NCBI RefSeq assembly: GCF_030272615.1
Contig: NW_026729264.1
Span: 58,414-122,413 of the forward strand
DNA length: 64,000 nt
Origin: Cryptomeria japonica
Lineage: Eukaryota > Streptophyta > Pinopsida > Cupressales > Cupressaceae
Reading direction: 5' to 3'
Part shown: one piece after another, positions 9,368-22,401 of the stretch
Numbering within the stretch: the stretch's first letter is position 1
Layout: each line of letters starts with the position of its first letter
Position numbers and translations under genes: made by a program
Notes under the pieces: model-generated
What the model saw: the letters and a program-made list of their open reading frames with translations, nothing else
The model's database searches: none
Told to the model about the DNA's origin: nothing

Positions 9368-12300
9368 ACATCATTCTCTTAGAAGCCCTGATTCTCAAGC
9401 TAATAGCGTCAAAACACGATTTTGACAAACATGGTGTTCTTAGAACCTCATTTCGGATGTCGTGCCTCAAAAGCCTCATTTTTGGAGCATAAAAATTAGT
9501 GTGTGGCACAACAAGGTTTCAAGATAGAAGTCCCAAGTCTAGAGTCGATAGCGTCAAAACGTAATTTTGATGTACATCATGCTGTTAGAACCTCATTTTG
9601 GAGCCTGTGCCTTTAAAGCCCTAATTTAGGAATGTCAAAAATAATGTATTGAGGCACAACAAGGTTTCAAAAAGCAAGTCCATATTTCTGAGGTTGTAGC
9701 GTCAAAATTCCATTTTAATGCACATCATTCTCTTAGAAGCTTATTTCAGAACTTGTGCCTCGAAAGACCCAGTTTTGGAGCATCAAAATAAATGTTTGGA
9801 GGCACAACAAGGTTTCAAGATGTAAGTCCCGATTCTAAAATCAATAGCGTCAAAATCTGATTTTGGTGCACATCGTGCTCTTAGAACCTCATTTCGAAGC
9901 TTGTGCCTCGAAAACCTTGATTTTGGAGCATCAAAATTAGTGTTTGGAGGCACAACAAGCTTTCAAGATGCAATTCCCTATTCTGAAGCCCATAGTGTCA
10001 AAACATAATTTTGATGAACATCGCTCTTAGAACCTCGTTTCGAAGCGTTTAGCTCAAAAGCTCCAGTTTCAAAACATCAAAATCAATGTTTAAAGGCACA
10101 AGAAGCTTTCAAGATGCAAGTCCAAATTCTAGAGCCGGTAGCGTTAAAATTTGATTTTGACGCACATCGTGCTCTTAGAACCTTGTTTTGGAGCTTATGC
10201 CTCAAAATCTTTGGTTTCGAAGCATCAAAATTGGTGTTTGGAGGCACAACAAGCTTTCAAGACACAATTCCCTATTCTCAAGACACAACAAGATTTTAAG
10301 ACACAAGTCACGATTCTCAAATTGATAGCGTCAAAACACAATTTTGACAAACATGGTGTTCTTAGAACCTTATTTCGGAGGTTGTCCCTCAAAAGACTCA
10401 TTTTTGGATCATAAAAATTAGTGTTTGGAGGCACAATAAGGTTTCAAGACACAAGTCCCAATTCCATAGTTAGTAGCATCAAAACACAATTTTTATGTAC
10501 ATCGTGCTCTTGGAACCTCATTTCAAAGCTTGTGCCTTGAAAGCCCTGATTTGGGAACATCAAAATCAATGTTTTGGGGCACAACAAGGTTTCAAGAAGC
10601 AAGTCCCTTTTTCAGAGCATCTAGGGTCAAAATTCTATTTTGATGCACATCATTCTCTTAAAACCTCATTTCAGAGCTTGTGCCTCGAAAGACCCAAGTT
10701 TGGAGAATCAAAATCAATGTTTGGAGGCACAACAAGGTTTCAAAATGCAAGTCCTGATTTTAGAGTCAATAGCGTGAAAATATGATTTTGGTGCACATCG
10801 TGCTCTTAGAACCTCATTTCGAAGCTTCTGCCTCAAAAGCCCCAGTTTCGGAGCATCAAAATCAGTATTTTGAGGCACAACAAGGTTTGAAGATGCAAGC
10901 CTCGATTCTAGAGCCAGTAGCATTAAAATTGAATTTTGATGCACATTGTGCTCTTAGAACCTTGTTTTAGAAAGTGTGCCTCAAAAGCCCCATTTTTGGA
11001 GCATCAAAATCGATGTTTGGAGGCACAACAAGGTTTCAAGATGCAAGTCTTAATTCTGGAGCCGGTAGCGTCAAAATTTGATTTTGATGCACATCGTGCT
11101 CTTAGAACCTTGTTTTAGAGCTGATACCTCACAATCTTTAGTTTCAAATCATCAAAATTGGTGTTTGGAGGCACAACAAGCTTTCAAGACGCAAGTCCCT
11201 ATTAAGGAGCCTGTAATGTCAAAACGTGGTTTTGATGCACATCGTCCTCTTAGAACCTCATTTCAGAGCATGTGGCTCGAAAGCTCCAGTTTCTAAACAT
11301 CAAAATCAATGTTTAAAGGCACAACAAGGTTTCATGACACAAGTCCCGACTCTCAAGCTGATAGCATCAAAACACGATTTTTACAAACATGGTGTTCTTA
11401 GAACCTCATTTCGGAGGTTGTGCCTCAAAGCCGCATTTTTGGAGCATAAAAATTAGTGTTTAGAGGCACAACAAAGTTTCAAGATGCAAGTCGTGATTCT
11501 GGAACCGATAGCATACAAATTTGACTTTGACGCACATCGTGCTTTTAGAACCTTGTTTTGGAGCTTATGCCTCAAAATCTTCGGTTTCAAAGCATCAAAA
11601 TTGGTGTTTGGAGGCACAACAATCTTTCAAGACGCAAGTCGCTATTCTGGAGCCTCTAGTGTCAAAACATGATTTTGATGCACGTCATGCTCTTAGAACC
11701 TCGTTTTGGAGCATGTGGCTCCAAAGTTCCAGTTTCAAAACATCAAAATGAATTTTTAAAGGCACAACAAGGTTTCAAAAAACAAGACCTAATTCTCAAA
11801 ATGATAACGTCAAAACATGATTTTGACAAACATCGTGTTCTTAGAACCTCATTTCGGAGGTCATGCCTCAAAAGCCTCATTTTTGGAGCATAAAAATTAG
11901 TGTTTGGAGGCAAAACAATGTTTCAAGACACAAGTCCCAATTCCATAGTTGGTAGCGTCAAAATGCAATTTTTATGTACACCGTGCTTTTAGAACCTCAT
12001 TCCGGAGCTTGTGGCTCAAAAGCCACGGTTTCGAAGCATCAAAACCAGTGTTTAGTGGCACAACATGGTTTCAAAATGCAAGCCCCGATTCTAGAGCAAG
12101 TAGCATCAAAATTCAATTTTGATACACATTGTGCTCTTTGAACCGTGTTTTAGAAATTGTGCGTCAAAAGCCCAAGTTTTGGAGCATCAAAATCGACGTT
12201 TGGAGGCCACAACAAGGTTTTCAAGATGCAAAAAATTGATTTTGATGCACATCACGCTCTAAGAAACCTTGTTTTGGAACTTAGCCTCAAAATATTTAGT

Positions 12301-13734
12301 TTCAAATCATCAAATTGGTGTTTGGAGGACACAACAAGCTTTCAAGGATGCAAGTCCCTATTCCGAAGCTTGTAGTGTCAAAATGCTATTTTAATGCACA
12401 AGTCTTTATTCCAGAGTCGGTAGAGTCAAAACGCAATTTTGATGTACATCATGCTCTTAGAACCTCATTTCGGAGCTTGTGCCTTGAAAGCCCTGATTTT
12501 GGAATGTCAAAAATCAATGTTTTGAGGCACAACAAGGTTACAAGAAGCAAGTCCCTATTCCAAAGCGTGTAGTGTCAAAATTCTATTTTGACACACATCA
12601 TTCTCTTAGAAGCTCATTTTGGAGCTTGTGCCTCGAAAGACCCAGTTTTGGAGCATCAAAATCAATGTTTAGAGGCACAACAAGGTTTCAAGATGCAAGT
12701 TACGATTCTAGAGTCAATAGTGTCAATCTCTAATTTTGGCGCACATGGTGTTCTTAGAACCTCATTACGAAGCTTGTGCCTTGAAAGCCCCGGTTTCAGA
12801 GCATCAAAATTAGTGCTTTGAGGCACAACAAGGTTTCAAGATGCAAGCCCTGATTCTAGAGCTAGTAGCATCAAATTCAATTTCATACACATTGTGCTCT
12901 TAGAACCCTGTTTTTGAAATTGTGCCTCAAAACCCCAGTTTTGGAGCATCAAAATCATTCTTTGGAGGCACAACAAGGTTTCAAGATGCAAGTCGTGTTT
13001 GTGAAGCCTGGTAGCATCAAAATTGGATTTTTACGCACATCATGATCTTGCAACCTTGTTTTTGGAGCTTATGCCTCAAAATTTTCGGTTTCCGAAGCAT
13101 CAAAATTGGTGTGTGGAGAGACACAACAAGCTTTCAAGATGCAAGTCCCTATTCCGGAAACTGTAGTCTCAAAATATGATTTTAATGCACATTGTGCTCT
13201 TAGAACCTCATTTCGGAGCTTGTGCTTGAAAGCCCTGATTTTGGAACATCAAAATCAGTGTTTGGAGGCACAACAAGGTTTCAAGAAGCAAGTCCCTATT
13301 CTGCAGCCATTAGCATCAAAATAGAATTTTGACACACAACATTCTCTTTGAAGCTCATTTCGGAGCTTGTGCCTCGAAAGACCCAATTTGGATCATTAAA
13401 ACCAATTGGAGGCACAACAAGGTTTCAAGATGCAAGTCCCAAAAATCTGATTTTAGCGTTTAAAATCAGTGTTTTGAGGTACAACAAGGTTTCAAGATGC
13501 AAGCCCCGATTCTACAGCCAGTAGCATCAAAATTGAATTTTGATGCACATTGTGCTCTTAGAACCTTTTTTTAGAAATTATGCCTCAAAAGCCCTAGTTT
13601 TGGAGCTTCAAAACCGATGTTTGGAGGCACAACAAGGTTTCAAGACACAAGTCCCGATTCCAAAGTCGGTAGTGTCAAAATAAAATTTTGATGTATATCG
13701 TGCTCTTAGAACCTAATTTCAGAGCTTGTGCCTT

Positions 13735-13765
13735 GAAAGCCTCCTTTTTATGCTCCAAAATTGAA
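13735..13765. other. Polarity-switch junction 2 (convergent)
   Basis: A plus-strand A monomer is cut after about 50 bases (GTGCCTTGAAAGCC). It is followed by a short stretch like the complement of a G monomer (TTTTTATGCTCCAAAA). The minus-strand array then begins at a D/C boundary palindrome (TTGAATTTTGATGCTACTGG). The two arrays read toward each other here. Confidence 0.75.
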
Positions 13766-16700
13766 TTTTGATGCTACTGGCTCTAGAATCGAGGCTTGCA
13801 TCTTGAAAGTTTGTTGTGCCTCAAAACATTGATTTTGATGCTCCGAAATCAGGGCTTTCGAGGCACAAGCTTTGAAATGAGGTTCTTCTTGCACGATGTG
13901 CCCCAAAATCAGATTTTCATGCTATTGACTCTAGAATTGACACTTACATCTTCAAACGGTTGTTGTGAGACACATTGATTTTGATGTTGCAAAACTAGGT
14001 CTTTGGAGGAACAAGCTCTGAAATGAGCTTCTAAGAGAATGATGTGCGTTAAAATGGAATTTTGATGCTATAGGCTCTGGAATAGGGACTTTCTTCTTGA
14101 AACCTTGTTGTGCTTCAAAACACTATCTTTTAATGCTCCAAAAATGAGGCTTTTGAGGCAGAGGTCTCTGAAATGAGGTTCTGAGAACACCATGTTTTTC
14201 AAAATCATGTTTCGACGCTATCAGCTTGAGAATCGATACTTGTGTCTTGAAACCTTATTGTGCCTTTAAACATTGATTTTGATGTTTTAAAACTAGGGCT
14301 TCCAAGCCACATGCTCCGAAACGAGGTTTTTAGAGCACAATATGCATCAAAACCACGTTTCGACATTAAAGGTTCCATAATAGGGACATGCGTCTTGAAA
14401 GCTTGTTGTGCCTCCAAACACCCAATTTTGATGATTCGAAACTAAAGATTTTGAGGTATAATTTCCAAAACAAGGTTCTAAGAGTACGGTGTGCGTCAAA
14501 ATCGAATTTTGACGCTACAGGCTCTGGAATAGGGGACTTTCTTCTTGAAACCTTGTTGTGCTTCAAAACATTGATTTTGATGTTCCAAAATTAGGGCTTT
14601 CAAGGCACAAGCTCCGAATTCAAGTTCTAAGAGCACGATGTACATAAAAATTGCATTTTGACACTACCGACTTTTGAATTGGGACTTATCTCTTGAAACC
14701 CTTGTTGTGCCTCAAAACACTAATTTTTATGTTCCAAAAATGAGGCTTTTGAGGCAGAACCTGAAATGAGGTTCTGAGAACACCATGTTTTTCAAAATCG
14801 TGTTTCAATGCTATCAACTTGAGAATCGGGACTTGTGTCTTGAAACCTTGTTGTGACTTAAACATTGATTTTGATGTTTTGAAACTAAAGCTTCCAAGCC
14901 ACACGCTCCGAAATGAGATTCTAAGAGCACGATATGCATCAAAACCACGTTTTGACATTACAAGTTCCGTAATAGGGACTGTCCTTGAAAGCTTGTTGTG
15001 CCTTTAAACACCAATTTTGATGCTTCGAAACTGAAGATTTTGAGGTATAATTTCCAAAACTAGGTTCTAAGATCACGGTGTGCGTCAAAAATCAAATTTT
15101 TGGCGCTACCGGCTCCAGAATCAGGACTTGCATCTTGAAAACCTTGTTGTGCCTCCAAACATCTATTTTCATGCTCCAAAACTTGGGCTTTTTTAGGCAA
15201 AATGTGTATCAAAATTCAATTTTGATGCTACTAGCTCTAGAATCGAGGCTTGCATCTTGAAACTTTGTTGTGCTCCAAAACATTGATTTTGATGCTCCGA
15301 AACTTGGTCTTTCAAGGAACAAGCTTTGAAATGAGGTTTTAACAGAAAGATGATGCGCTAAAATCAGATTTTGATGCTATGGACTCTAGAATCGGGAGTT
15401 GCATCTTGAAACCATGTTGTGCCTCCAAACATTGATTTTGATGCTCCAAAACTGAGTCTTTCGAGGCACAAGCTCCGAAATGAGCTTCTAAGAGAATGAT
15501 GTGCATCAAAATGGAATTTTGACGCTAAAGGCTCTAGAATAGGGACTTGCTTCTTGAAACCTTGTTGTACCCCAAAACATTGATTTTGATGTTCCAAAAT
15601 CAGGGCTTTCAAGGCACAAGCTCCAAAATGAGGTTCTAAGAGCGTGATGTACATCAAAATTACATTTTGACACTACCGACTCTAGAATTGGGACTTGTGT
15701 CTAGAAACCTTGTTGTGCCTCCAAACACTAATATTTATGCTCCAAAAATGAGGCTTTTGAGGCACAACCTCTGAAATGAGGTTCTAAGAGCACCATGTTT
15801 GTCAAAATCGTGTTTTGATGCTATCAGCTTGAGAATCAGGACTTTTGTCTTGAAACCTTGTTGTGCCTTTAAACATTGATTTGGATGTTTATAGAAAAAC
15901 TGGAGAGCTTTCAAGCCACACGCTCTGAAACAAGGTTCTAAGAGCACAATGTGCATCAAAATCATGTTTTGACACTAAAGGCTCTGGAATAGGGACATGC
16001 ATCTTGAAACCTCGTTTGTGCCTCTAAACACCAATTTTGATGATTTGAAACCGAAGATTTGAGGGTATAAGCTCCAAAACAAGGTTCCAAGAGCACAATG
16101 TGCATCAGAATCAATTTTTGATGTTAACCGGCTCTTGAATCAGGACTTGCATCTTGAAACCTTATTTTGCCTCCAAACATCGATTTTCATGCTCCAAAAT
16201 TGGGGCTTTTGAGGCACACTTTCTAAAACAGAGATCTAAGAGCACAATGTGCATCAAAATTGAATTTTTGATGCTGCTGACTCTAGAAACGGGGCTTGCA
16301 TCTTAAAACCTTGTTGTGCCTCAAAACACTAATTTTAATGTTCCGAAACCAGGGCTTTCAAGGCACAAGCTTCGAAATGAGGTTCTAAAGAACATGATGT
16401 GCGCCAAAATCAGATTTTGATGCTATTGACTCTAGAATCGGGGACTTGCATCTTGAAACCCTTGTTGTTCCTCCAAACATTGATTTTGATGCTCCAAAAC
16501 TGGGTCTTTCAGGTACAAGCTTTGAAATGAGCTTCTAAGAGAATGATGTGCGTCAAACTAGAATAGGGACTTGCATCTTGAAACCTTGTTGTGCCTCAAA
16601 ACATTGATTTTCAATATTCAAAAATCAGGGCTTTCAGGGCACGAGCTCTGAAATGAGGTTCTAAGAGCACGATATACATAAAAATTGCATTTTGATGCTA

Positions 16701-17286
16701 CCGACTCTGGAATTGGGACTGGTGTCTTGAAACCTTATTGTGCTTCCCAAACACTAATTTTTATGCTCTGAACATATGGATTTTGAGGCACAACCTCCGA
16801 AATGACGTTCTAAGAACACCATGTTTTTCAAAATCGTCTTTTGACATTACCAACTTGTGAATCGGGACTTGTTGTTCCTTTAAACATTGATTTTGATGTT
16901 TTGAAAATGGAGCTTTCGAGCCACAGGCTCCGAAATGAGGTTCTAAGAGCACGATGTGCATCAAAATCACGTTTTGACACTAGAGGCTCCAAAATAGGGA
17001 CTTGCCTCTTGAAACCTTGTTGTGCCTCAAAACATTGATTTTGATATTCCAAAATCAGGGCTTTAAAGGCACAAGCTCCGAAATGAAGTTCTAAGAGCAC
17101 GATGTACATGAAAATTGCGTTTTGATGCTAGCGACTCTGGAATTGGGACTTGTGTCTTGATACCTTGTTGTGCCTCCAAACACTAATTTTTATGCTCAAA
17201 AAAATAAGGGTTTTGAGGCACAACCTCCAAAATGAGGTTCTAAGAACACTATGTTTGTCAAAATCGTGTTTTTGACGCTATCAGCT

Positions 17287-17400
17287 TGAGAATTGGGACT
17301 TGTTGTTCCTTAAAACATTGATTTTGATGTTTTGAAACTGGAGTGAGAATTGGGACTTGTTGTTCCTTTAAACATTGATTTTGATGTTTTGAAACTGGAG
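17287..17400 (-). repeat. 57-bp tandem duplication inside an F monomer
   Basis: The segment starting TGAGAATTGGGACTTGTTG and ending AACTGGAG occurs twice back to back (17287-17343 and 17344-17400). I see one difference between the copies (CCTTAAAAC against CCTTTAAAC). This is a slip or unequal exchange shorter than the monomer, and it looks recent. Confidence 0.9.
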
Positions 17401-17584
17401 CTTTCAAGCCACATGCTCCGAAATGAGGTTCTAAGCATCTTTAAACCTTGTTATGTCTCAAAACACTGATTTTGATGCTCCGAAATCGGGGCTTTCGAGC
17501 CACAAGCTTCAAAAAATGATGTTTCTAACAGTACGATGTGCACCAAAATCAGATTTTAATGCTATGATTCTAGAATCGGGACTT

Positions 17585-18176
17585 GCATCTTAAAAACTTG
17601 TTGTGCCTCCAAACATTGATTTTGATGCTCCAAAACTAGGTCTTTCGAGGCACAAGCTCCGAAATGAGCTTCTAAGAGAATAATGTGCATTAAAATGAAA
17701 TTTTGACGCTACAGGCTCCGGAATATAGACTTGTTTCTTGAAACCTCATTGTGCCTCCAAACACTGATTTTGATGTTCCAAAATTAGGGCTTTCAAGGCA
17801 CAAGTTCTGAAATGAGGTTCTAAGAGCACGATGTACATCAAAATTGCATTTTAAAGCTACCGACTATGGAATTGGGACTTGCATCTTGAAAATTTGTTGT
17901 GCCTCCAAACATTGATTTTGATGCTCCAAAACTGGGTCTTTCGAGGCACAAGCTCTGAAATGAGCTTCTAAGAGAATATTGTGCATCAAAATGAAATTTT
18001 GACGCTACAGGCTCCGGAATATAGACTTGTTTCATGAAACCTCGTTGTGCCTCCAAACACTGATTTTGATGTTCCAAAATTAGGGCTTTCAAGGCACAAG
18101 TTCTGAAATGAGGTTCTAAGAGCATGATGTACATCAAAATTGCATTTTAAAGATACCGACTATGGAATTGGGACTT
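17585..18176 (-). repeat. Tandem duplication of an A-B dimer (2 x 296 bp)
   Basis: Two adjacent 296-bp segments (17585-17880 and 17881-18176), each exactly two monomers long, share private variants: GGAATATAGACTTGTTT, CCAAAATTAGGGCTTTC and TTTTAAAGMTACCGACTATGG. The local period has thus switched from seven monomers to two, by an in-register duplication. Confidence 0.88.
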
Positions 18177-18446
18177 GTGTCTGGAAACCTTATTGTGCCT
18201 CCAAACATTAATTTTTATTCTCCAAAAATGAGGCTTTTGAGGCACAACCTCCGAAATGAGGTTCTAAGAACACCATGTTTGTCAAAATCGTGTTTTGATG
18301 CAATCAGCTTGAGAATCGGGACTTGTGACTTGAATCCTTGTTTTGCCTTTAAACATTGATTTTAATGTTTTGAAACTGGAGCTTTCGACCCACACGATCT
18401 GAAATGAGGTTCTAAGAGCATGATGTGCATCAAAATCACGTTTTAA

Positions 18447-18626
18447 TACTACAGGATCCGAAATAGGGACTTGCATCTTGAAAGCTTGTTGTTCCTCCAA
18501 ACACCAATTTTGATTCTTCAAAACTGAAGATTTTGACACTACAGGCTCCGGAATAGGGACTTGGCTCTTCAAATCATGTTGTGCCTCCAAACACCAATTT
18601 TGATGATTCAAAACTGAAGATTTTGA
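18447..18626 (-). repeat. 90-bp tandem duplication within E monomers
   Basis: An E-type segment (TACTACAGGATCCG... and GACACTACAGGCTCCG...) is repeated at a spacing of 90 bases. Both copies contain CCTCCAAACACCAATTTTGAT and a CAAAACTGAAGATTTTGA segment. The spacing is not a multiple of 148, so this arose within a monomer. Confidence 0.7.
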
Positions 18627-18919
18627 GGCATAAGCTCCAAAACAAGGTTCTAAGAACACTATGTGCATCAAAATCAAATTTTGACTCTACCGGCTCCAGA
18701 ATCAGGACTTGCATCTTGAAACCTTCTTGTTCCTCCAAACATCATATTTCATGCTCTAAAACTCGGGTTGTTGAGGCACAGTTTCTAAAACAGGTTTCTA
18801 AGAGCACAATGTGAATCAAAATTGAATTTTCATGCTACTGGCTCTCGAATTGGGGCTTGCATCTTGGAACCTTGTTTTGCTTCAAAACACTGATTTTGAT
18901 GCTCTGAAATCGGGGCTTT

Positions 18920-20560
18920 CGAGGCTCAAGTTTCAAAATAAGGTTCTAAGAGTTTGATGTGCATCAAAATCAAATTTTTGATGCTCCGAAACTGGGTCTT
19001 TCGAGGCACAAGCTGCGAAATGAGCTTCTAAAAGAATGATGTGCATTAAAATTGACGCTACAGGCTCGGGAATAGGGACTTGTTTCTTGAAAACTTGTTG
19101 TGCCTCAAAACATTGATTTTGATGTTCCAAAATCAGGGCTTTCCAGGCACAAGCTCCGCAATGAGGTTCTAAGAGCACGATGTACATCAAAATTGCATTT
19201 TGATGCTTCAGACTCTGGAATTGGGACTTGTGTCTTGAAACCTTGTTGTGCCTTTAAACATTGATTTTGATGTTTTGAAATTGGAGCTTTTGAGCCACAT
19301 GCTTCGAAACGAGGTTCTGACAGCACGATGTGCATCAACATTGATTTTGATGTTTTGAAATGAGGTTCTGAGAGCACGACTTGCATTTTGAAACCTTTTT
19401 GTGCCTCCAAACATCGATTTTGATGCTCCAAAACTGGGGCTATTGAGGTATAATTTCTAAAATATGGTTCTGATAGCACAATGTGCATCAAAATTGAATT
19501 TTGATGCTACTGGCTCTAGAATCGGGGCTTGCATCTTGAAACCTTGTTGTGCCTCAAAAAACTGATTTTGAAGCTCACTGAGGCTTTCGAGGCACAAGCT
19601 TTGAAATGAGGTTCTAAGAGCACAGTGTGCGCCAAAATTAGATTTTGACGCTATTGACAAGACAATCGGGACTTGCATCTTGAAACCTTGTTGTACCTCC
19701 AAACATTGATTTTGATGCTCAAAAAATGGGTCTTTCAAGGCACAAGCTCGGAAATGAGCTTCTAAGAGAATGATGTGCGTCAAAATGGAGGAATTTTGAT
19801 GCTACGGGCTCCAGAATAGGGACTTGCTGTGCCATAAAACATTGATTTTGATGTTCCGACTCTCGGATTGGGACTTGTGTCTTCAAACCTTGTTGTGCCT
19901 CCAAACACTAATTTTTATGCTCCAAAAATGAGGGTTTTGAGGCATAACCTCCGAAATGAGGTCCTAAGAACACCATGTTTGTCAAAATTGTGTTTTGATG
20001 CTATAAGCTTGAGAATCGGGACTTGTGTCTTGAAATTTTGTTGTGCCTTTAATCATTTATTTCGATATTTTGAAACTGGAGATTTCGAACCACATGCTCT
20101 GAAACGAGGTTCTAAGAGCAAGATGTGCATCAAAATCATATTTTGACACTACAAGCTTTGGAATAGGAACATGCATCTTGAAAGCTTGTTGTGCCTCCAA
20201 ACACCAATTTTCGATGCTTCGAAAACAAAGATTTTGAGGCATAAGCTCCAAAACAAGGTTCTAAGAGCACGATATGCGTCAAAATCAAATTTTGATGCTA
20301 ACGGCTAAAGAATCAGGATTTGCATATTGAAACCTTGTTGTGCCTCCAAACATCGATTTTGATGCCCCAAAAATGGGGCTTTTGAGGCACAATATCTAAA
20401 ATAGGGTTCTAAGAGCATAATGTGCATCAAAATTGAATTTTGATGCTATTGGTTCTAGAATCGAGGCTTGCATCTCGAAACCTGGTTGTGCCTCAAAACA
20501 CTGATTTTGATGCTCTAAAACCAGGGCTTTTGAGGCACAAGCTTCGAAATGAGGTTCTAA
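18920..20560 (-). repeat. Inverted duplication, left arm (partner 35060-36810)
   Basis: Read on the minus strand this segment matches the plus-strand segment at 35060-36810 over about 1.65 kb. Shared private changes include TTAGATATTGTGCC and GGGGCATCAAAATCG in a D monomer, GATGCATGTYCC in E, TATCGAAATAAATGATTAAA in F, a three-base insertion giving AAATTCCTCCATTTT in A, and a small deletion giving GCGTC(A)ATTTTAA at an A/B boundary. So many shared rare changes indicate common descent rather than chance similarity of monomers. Confidence 0.85.
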
Positions 20561-22396
20561 GAGCACGATGTGCGCCAAAATCAGATTTTGACGCTATTGA
20601 CTCTAGAATCGGGACTTGCATCTTCAAACCTTGTTGTGCCTCTAAACATTGATTTTGATGCTCCAAAAATGGGTCTTTCAAGGCACAAGCTCTGAAATGA
20701 GCTTCTAAGAGAATGATGTGCGTCAAAATTCCATTTTGACACTACAGGCTCCAAAATGAGGTTTGAAGATTGACGCTACACGCTGCAAAATGAGGTTCTA
20801 AGAGCACGATGTGCATCAAAATCACGTTTTGACAATACAGGCTCTGGAATAGGTACTTGCGTCTTGAAAGCTTGTTGTGCCTCCAAACACCAATTTCAAT
20901 GCTTCGAAACCAAAGATTTTGAGGCATAAGCTCCAAAACAAGGTTCTAAGAGCACAATGTTCATTAAAAGAAATTTTTGATGCTACCGGCTCCAGAATCA
21001 AGACTTGCATCTTCAAACCTTATTGTGCCTCCAAACATCAATTTTGATGATCCAAAATTGGGGCTTTTGAGGCACAATTTCTAAAACAGGGTTCTAAGAG
21101 CACAATGTGCGTCAAAATTGAATTTTGATGCTACTAGCTCTAGAATCAGGGCTTCCATCTTGAAACCTTGTTGTGCCCTCAAAACACTGATTTTGATGCT
21201 CTGAAATCGGGCTTTCAAGGAAAAAAGCATAAAAATCAGATTTTGACACTATTGACTCTAGAATCGGGACTTGCATTTTGAAACCTGGTTGTGCCTCCAA
21301 ACATTGATTTTGATGCTCCAAAATTGGGTCTTTCGAGGTACAAGCTCCGAAATGAGCTTCTAAGAGAATGATGTGCATCAAAATGGAATTTTGATGCTAC
21401 AAGCTCTAGAATAGGGACTTGCTTCCTGAAAACCTTGTTGTGCCTCAAAACATTGATTTTGATGTTCCAAAAATAAGGCTTTCAAGGAACAAGCTCTGAA
21501 ATGAGGTTCAAGACCACAATGTAGATCAAAATTGCGTTTTGATGCTACCGAGTCTAGAATTGGGACTTGTTTCATCAAACCTTGTTGTGCCTCCAAACAC
21601 TAATTTTTATGCCTAAAAAATAAGGGTTTTGAGGCACAACCTCCGAAATAAGGTCCTAAGAACACCATGTTTGTGGAAAATTGTGTTTTGATGCTATAAG
21701 CTTGAGAATCGGGTCTTGTGTCTTGAAACCTTGTTGTGCCTTTAAACATTGATTTCGATGTTTTGAAACTGGAGCTTTCGAGCCACATGCTCTGAAACGA
21801 GGTTCTAAGAGCACGATGTGCATCAAAATCATGTTTTGACACTATAGACTCTGGAATAGAGACTTGCATCTTGAAAGCTTGTTGTCCCTCCAAACACCAA
21901 TTTCGATGCTTCGAAAATGAAGATTTTGAGGCATAAGCTCCAAAACATGGTTCTAAGAGCACGATGTGTGTCAAAATAAAATTTTGACGCTACCAGCTCT
22001 AGAATCAAGGCTTGCATGTTGAAACCTAGTTGTGCCTCAAAACATTGATTTTGATGCTCTGAAACTAGTGCTTTCGAGGCACAACTTTCGAAATGAGGTT
22101 CTAAAAGCACGATGTGCACCAAAATCAGATTTTGACGCTTTCGACTCTAGAATCGGTACTTGCATCTTGAAACCTTGTTGTGCCTCCAAACATTGATTTT
22201 GATGCTCCAAAACTGGGTCTTTCGAGGCACAAGCTCCGAAATGAGCTTCTAAGAGAATGATGTGCATCAAAATTCCATTTTGACGCTACAAGGCTCCAGA
22301 AAATGGACTTGCTTCTTGAAACCTTGTTGTGCCTCAAATATTGATTTTGATGTTCCAAAATCAGGGCTTTCAAGCCAGATGCTCTGAAATGATGTT

Positions 22397-22401
22397 CTAA
22401 G
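22397..22401. repeat. Target-site duplication (left), CTAAG
   Basis: CTAAG directly precedes the insertion and is repeated at 23448-23452. In uninterrupted monomers the same place reads GTTCTAAGAGCAC, so removing the insert and one CTAAG restores a normal monomer. Confidence 0.9.

Larger units (their letters stand above)
3335..13740 (+). repeat. 148-bp satellite array, block 2 (plus orientation)
   Basis: About 70 monomer lengths in the plus orientation. A-type monomers, recognised by ATGTACATC at their start and GGAACATCAAAATC in the middle, begin near 3335, 4370, 5812, 6848, 7380, 7822, 8556, 9570, 10495, 11974, 12442 and 13691. Two intervals are full HOR units (1,035 and 1,036 bp). The others are shortened (532, 442, 468 bp) or lengthened (1,442, 1,479 bp) by deletions and duplications. 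No gene is visible. Reading frames are frequently open because the repeat is low in stop codons on this strand, but the frame shifts by one base per monomer (148 is not a multiple of 3). Confidence 0.95.
13761..22401 (-). repeat. 148-bp satellite array, block 3a (minus orientation)
   Basis: Tandem monomers in the minus orientation, with all seven types identifiable by their complements (for example GCCTTTAAACATTGATTTTG for F and CACTAATTTTTATGCTCC for G). HOR order is kept in places and broken in others by local duplications (17287-17400, 17585-18176, 18447-18626) and by deletions. The 15228-15870 part closely resembles the first 640 bases of the window. No gene is visible. The last five bases (CTAAG) are the left target-site duplication of the LTR insertion. 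Confidence 0.95.
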
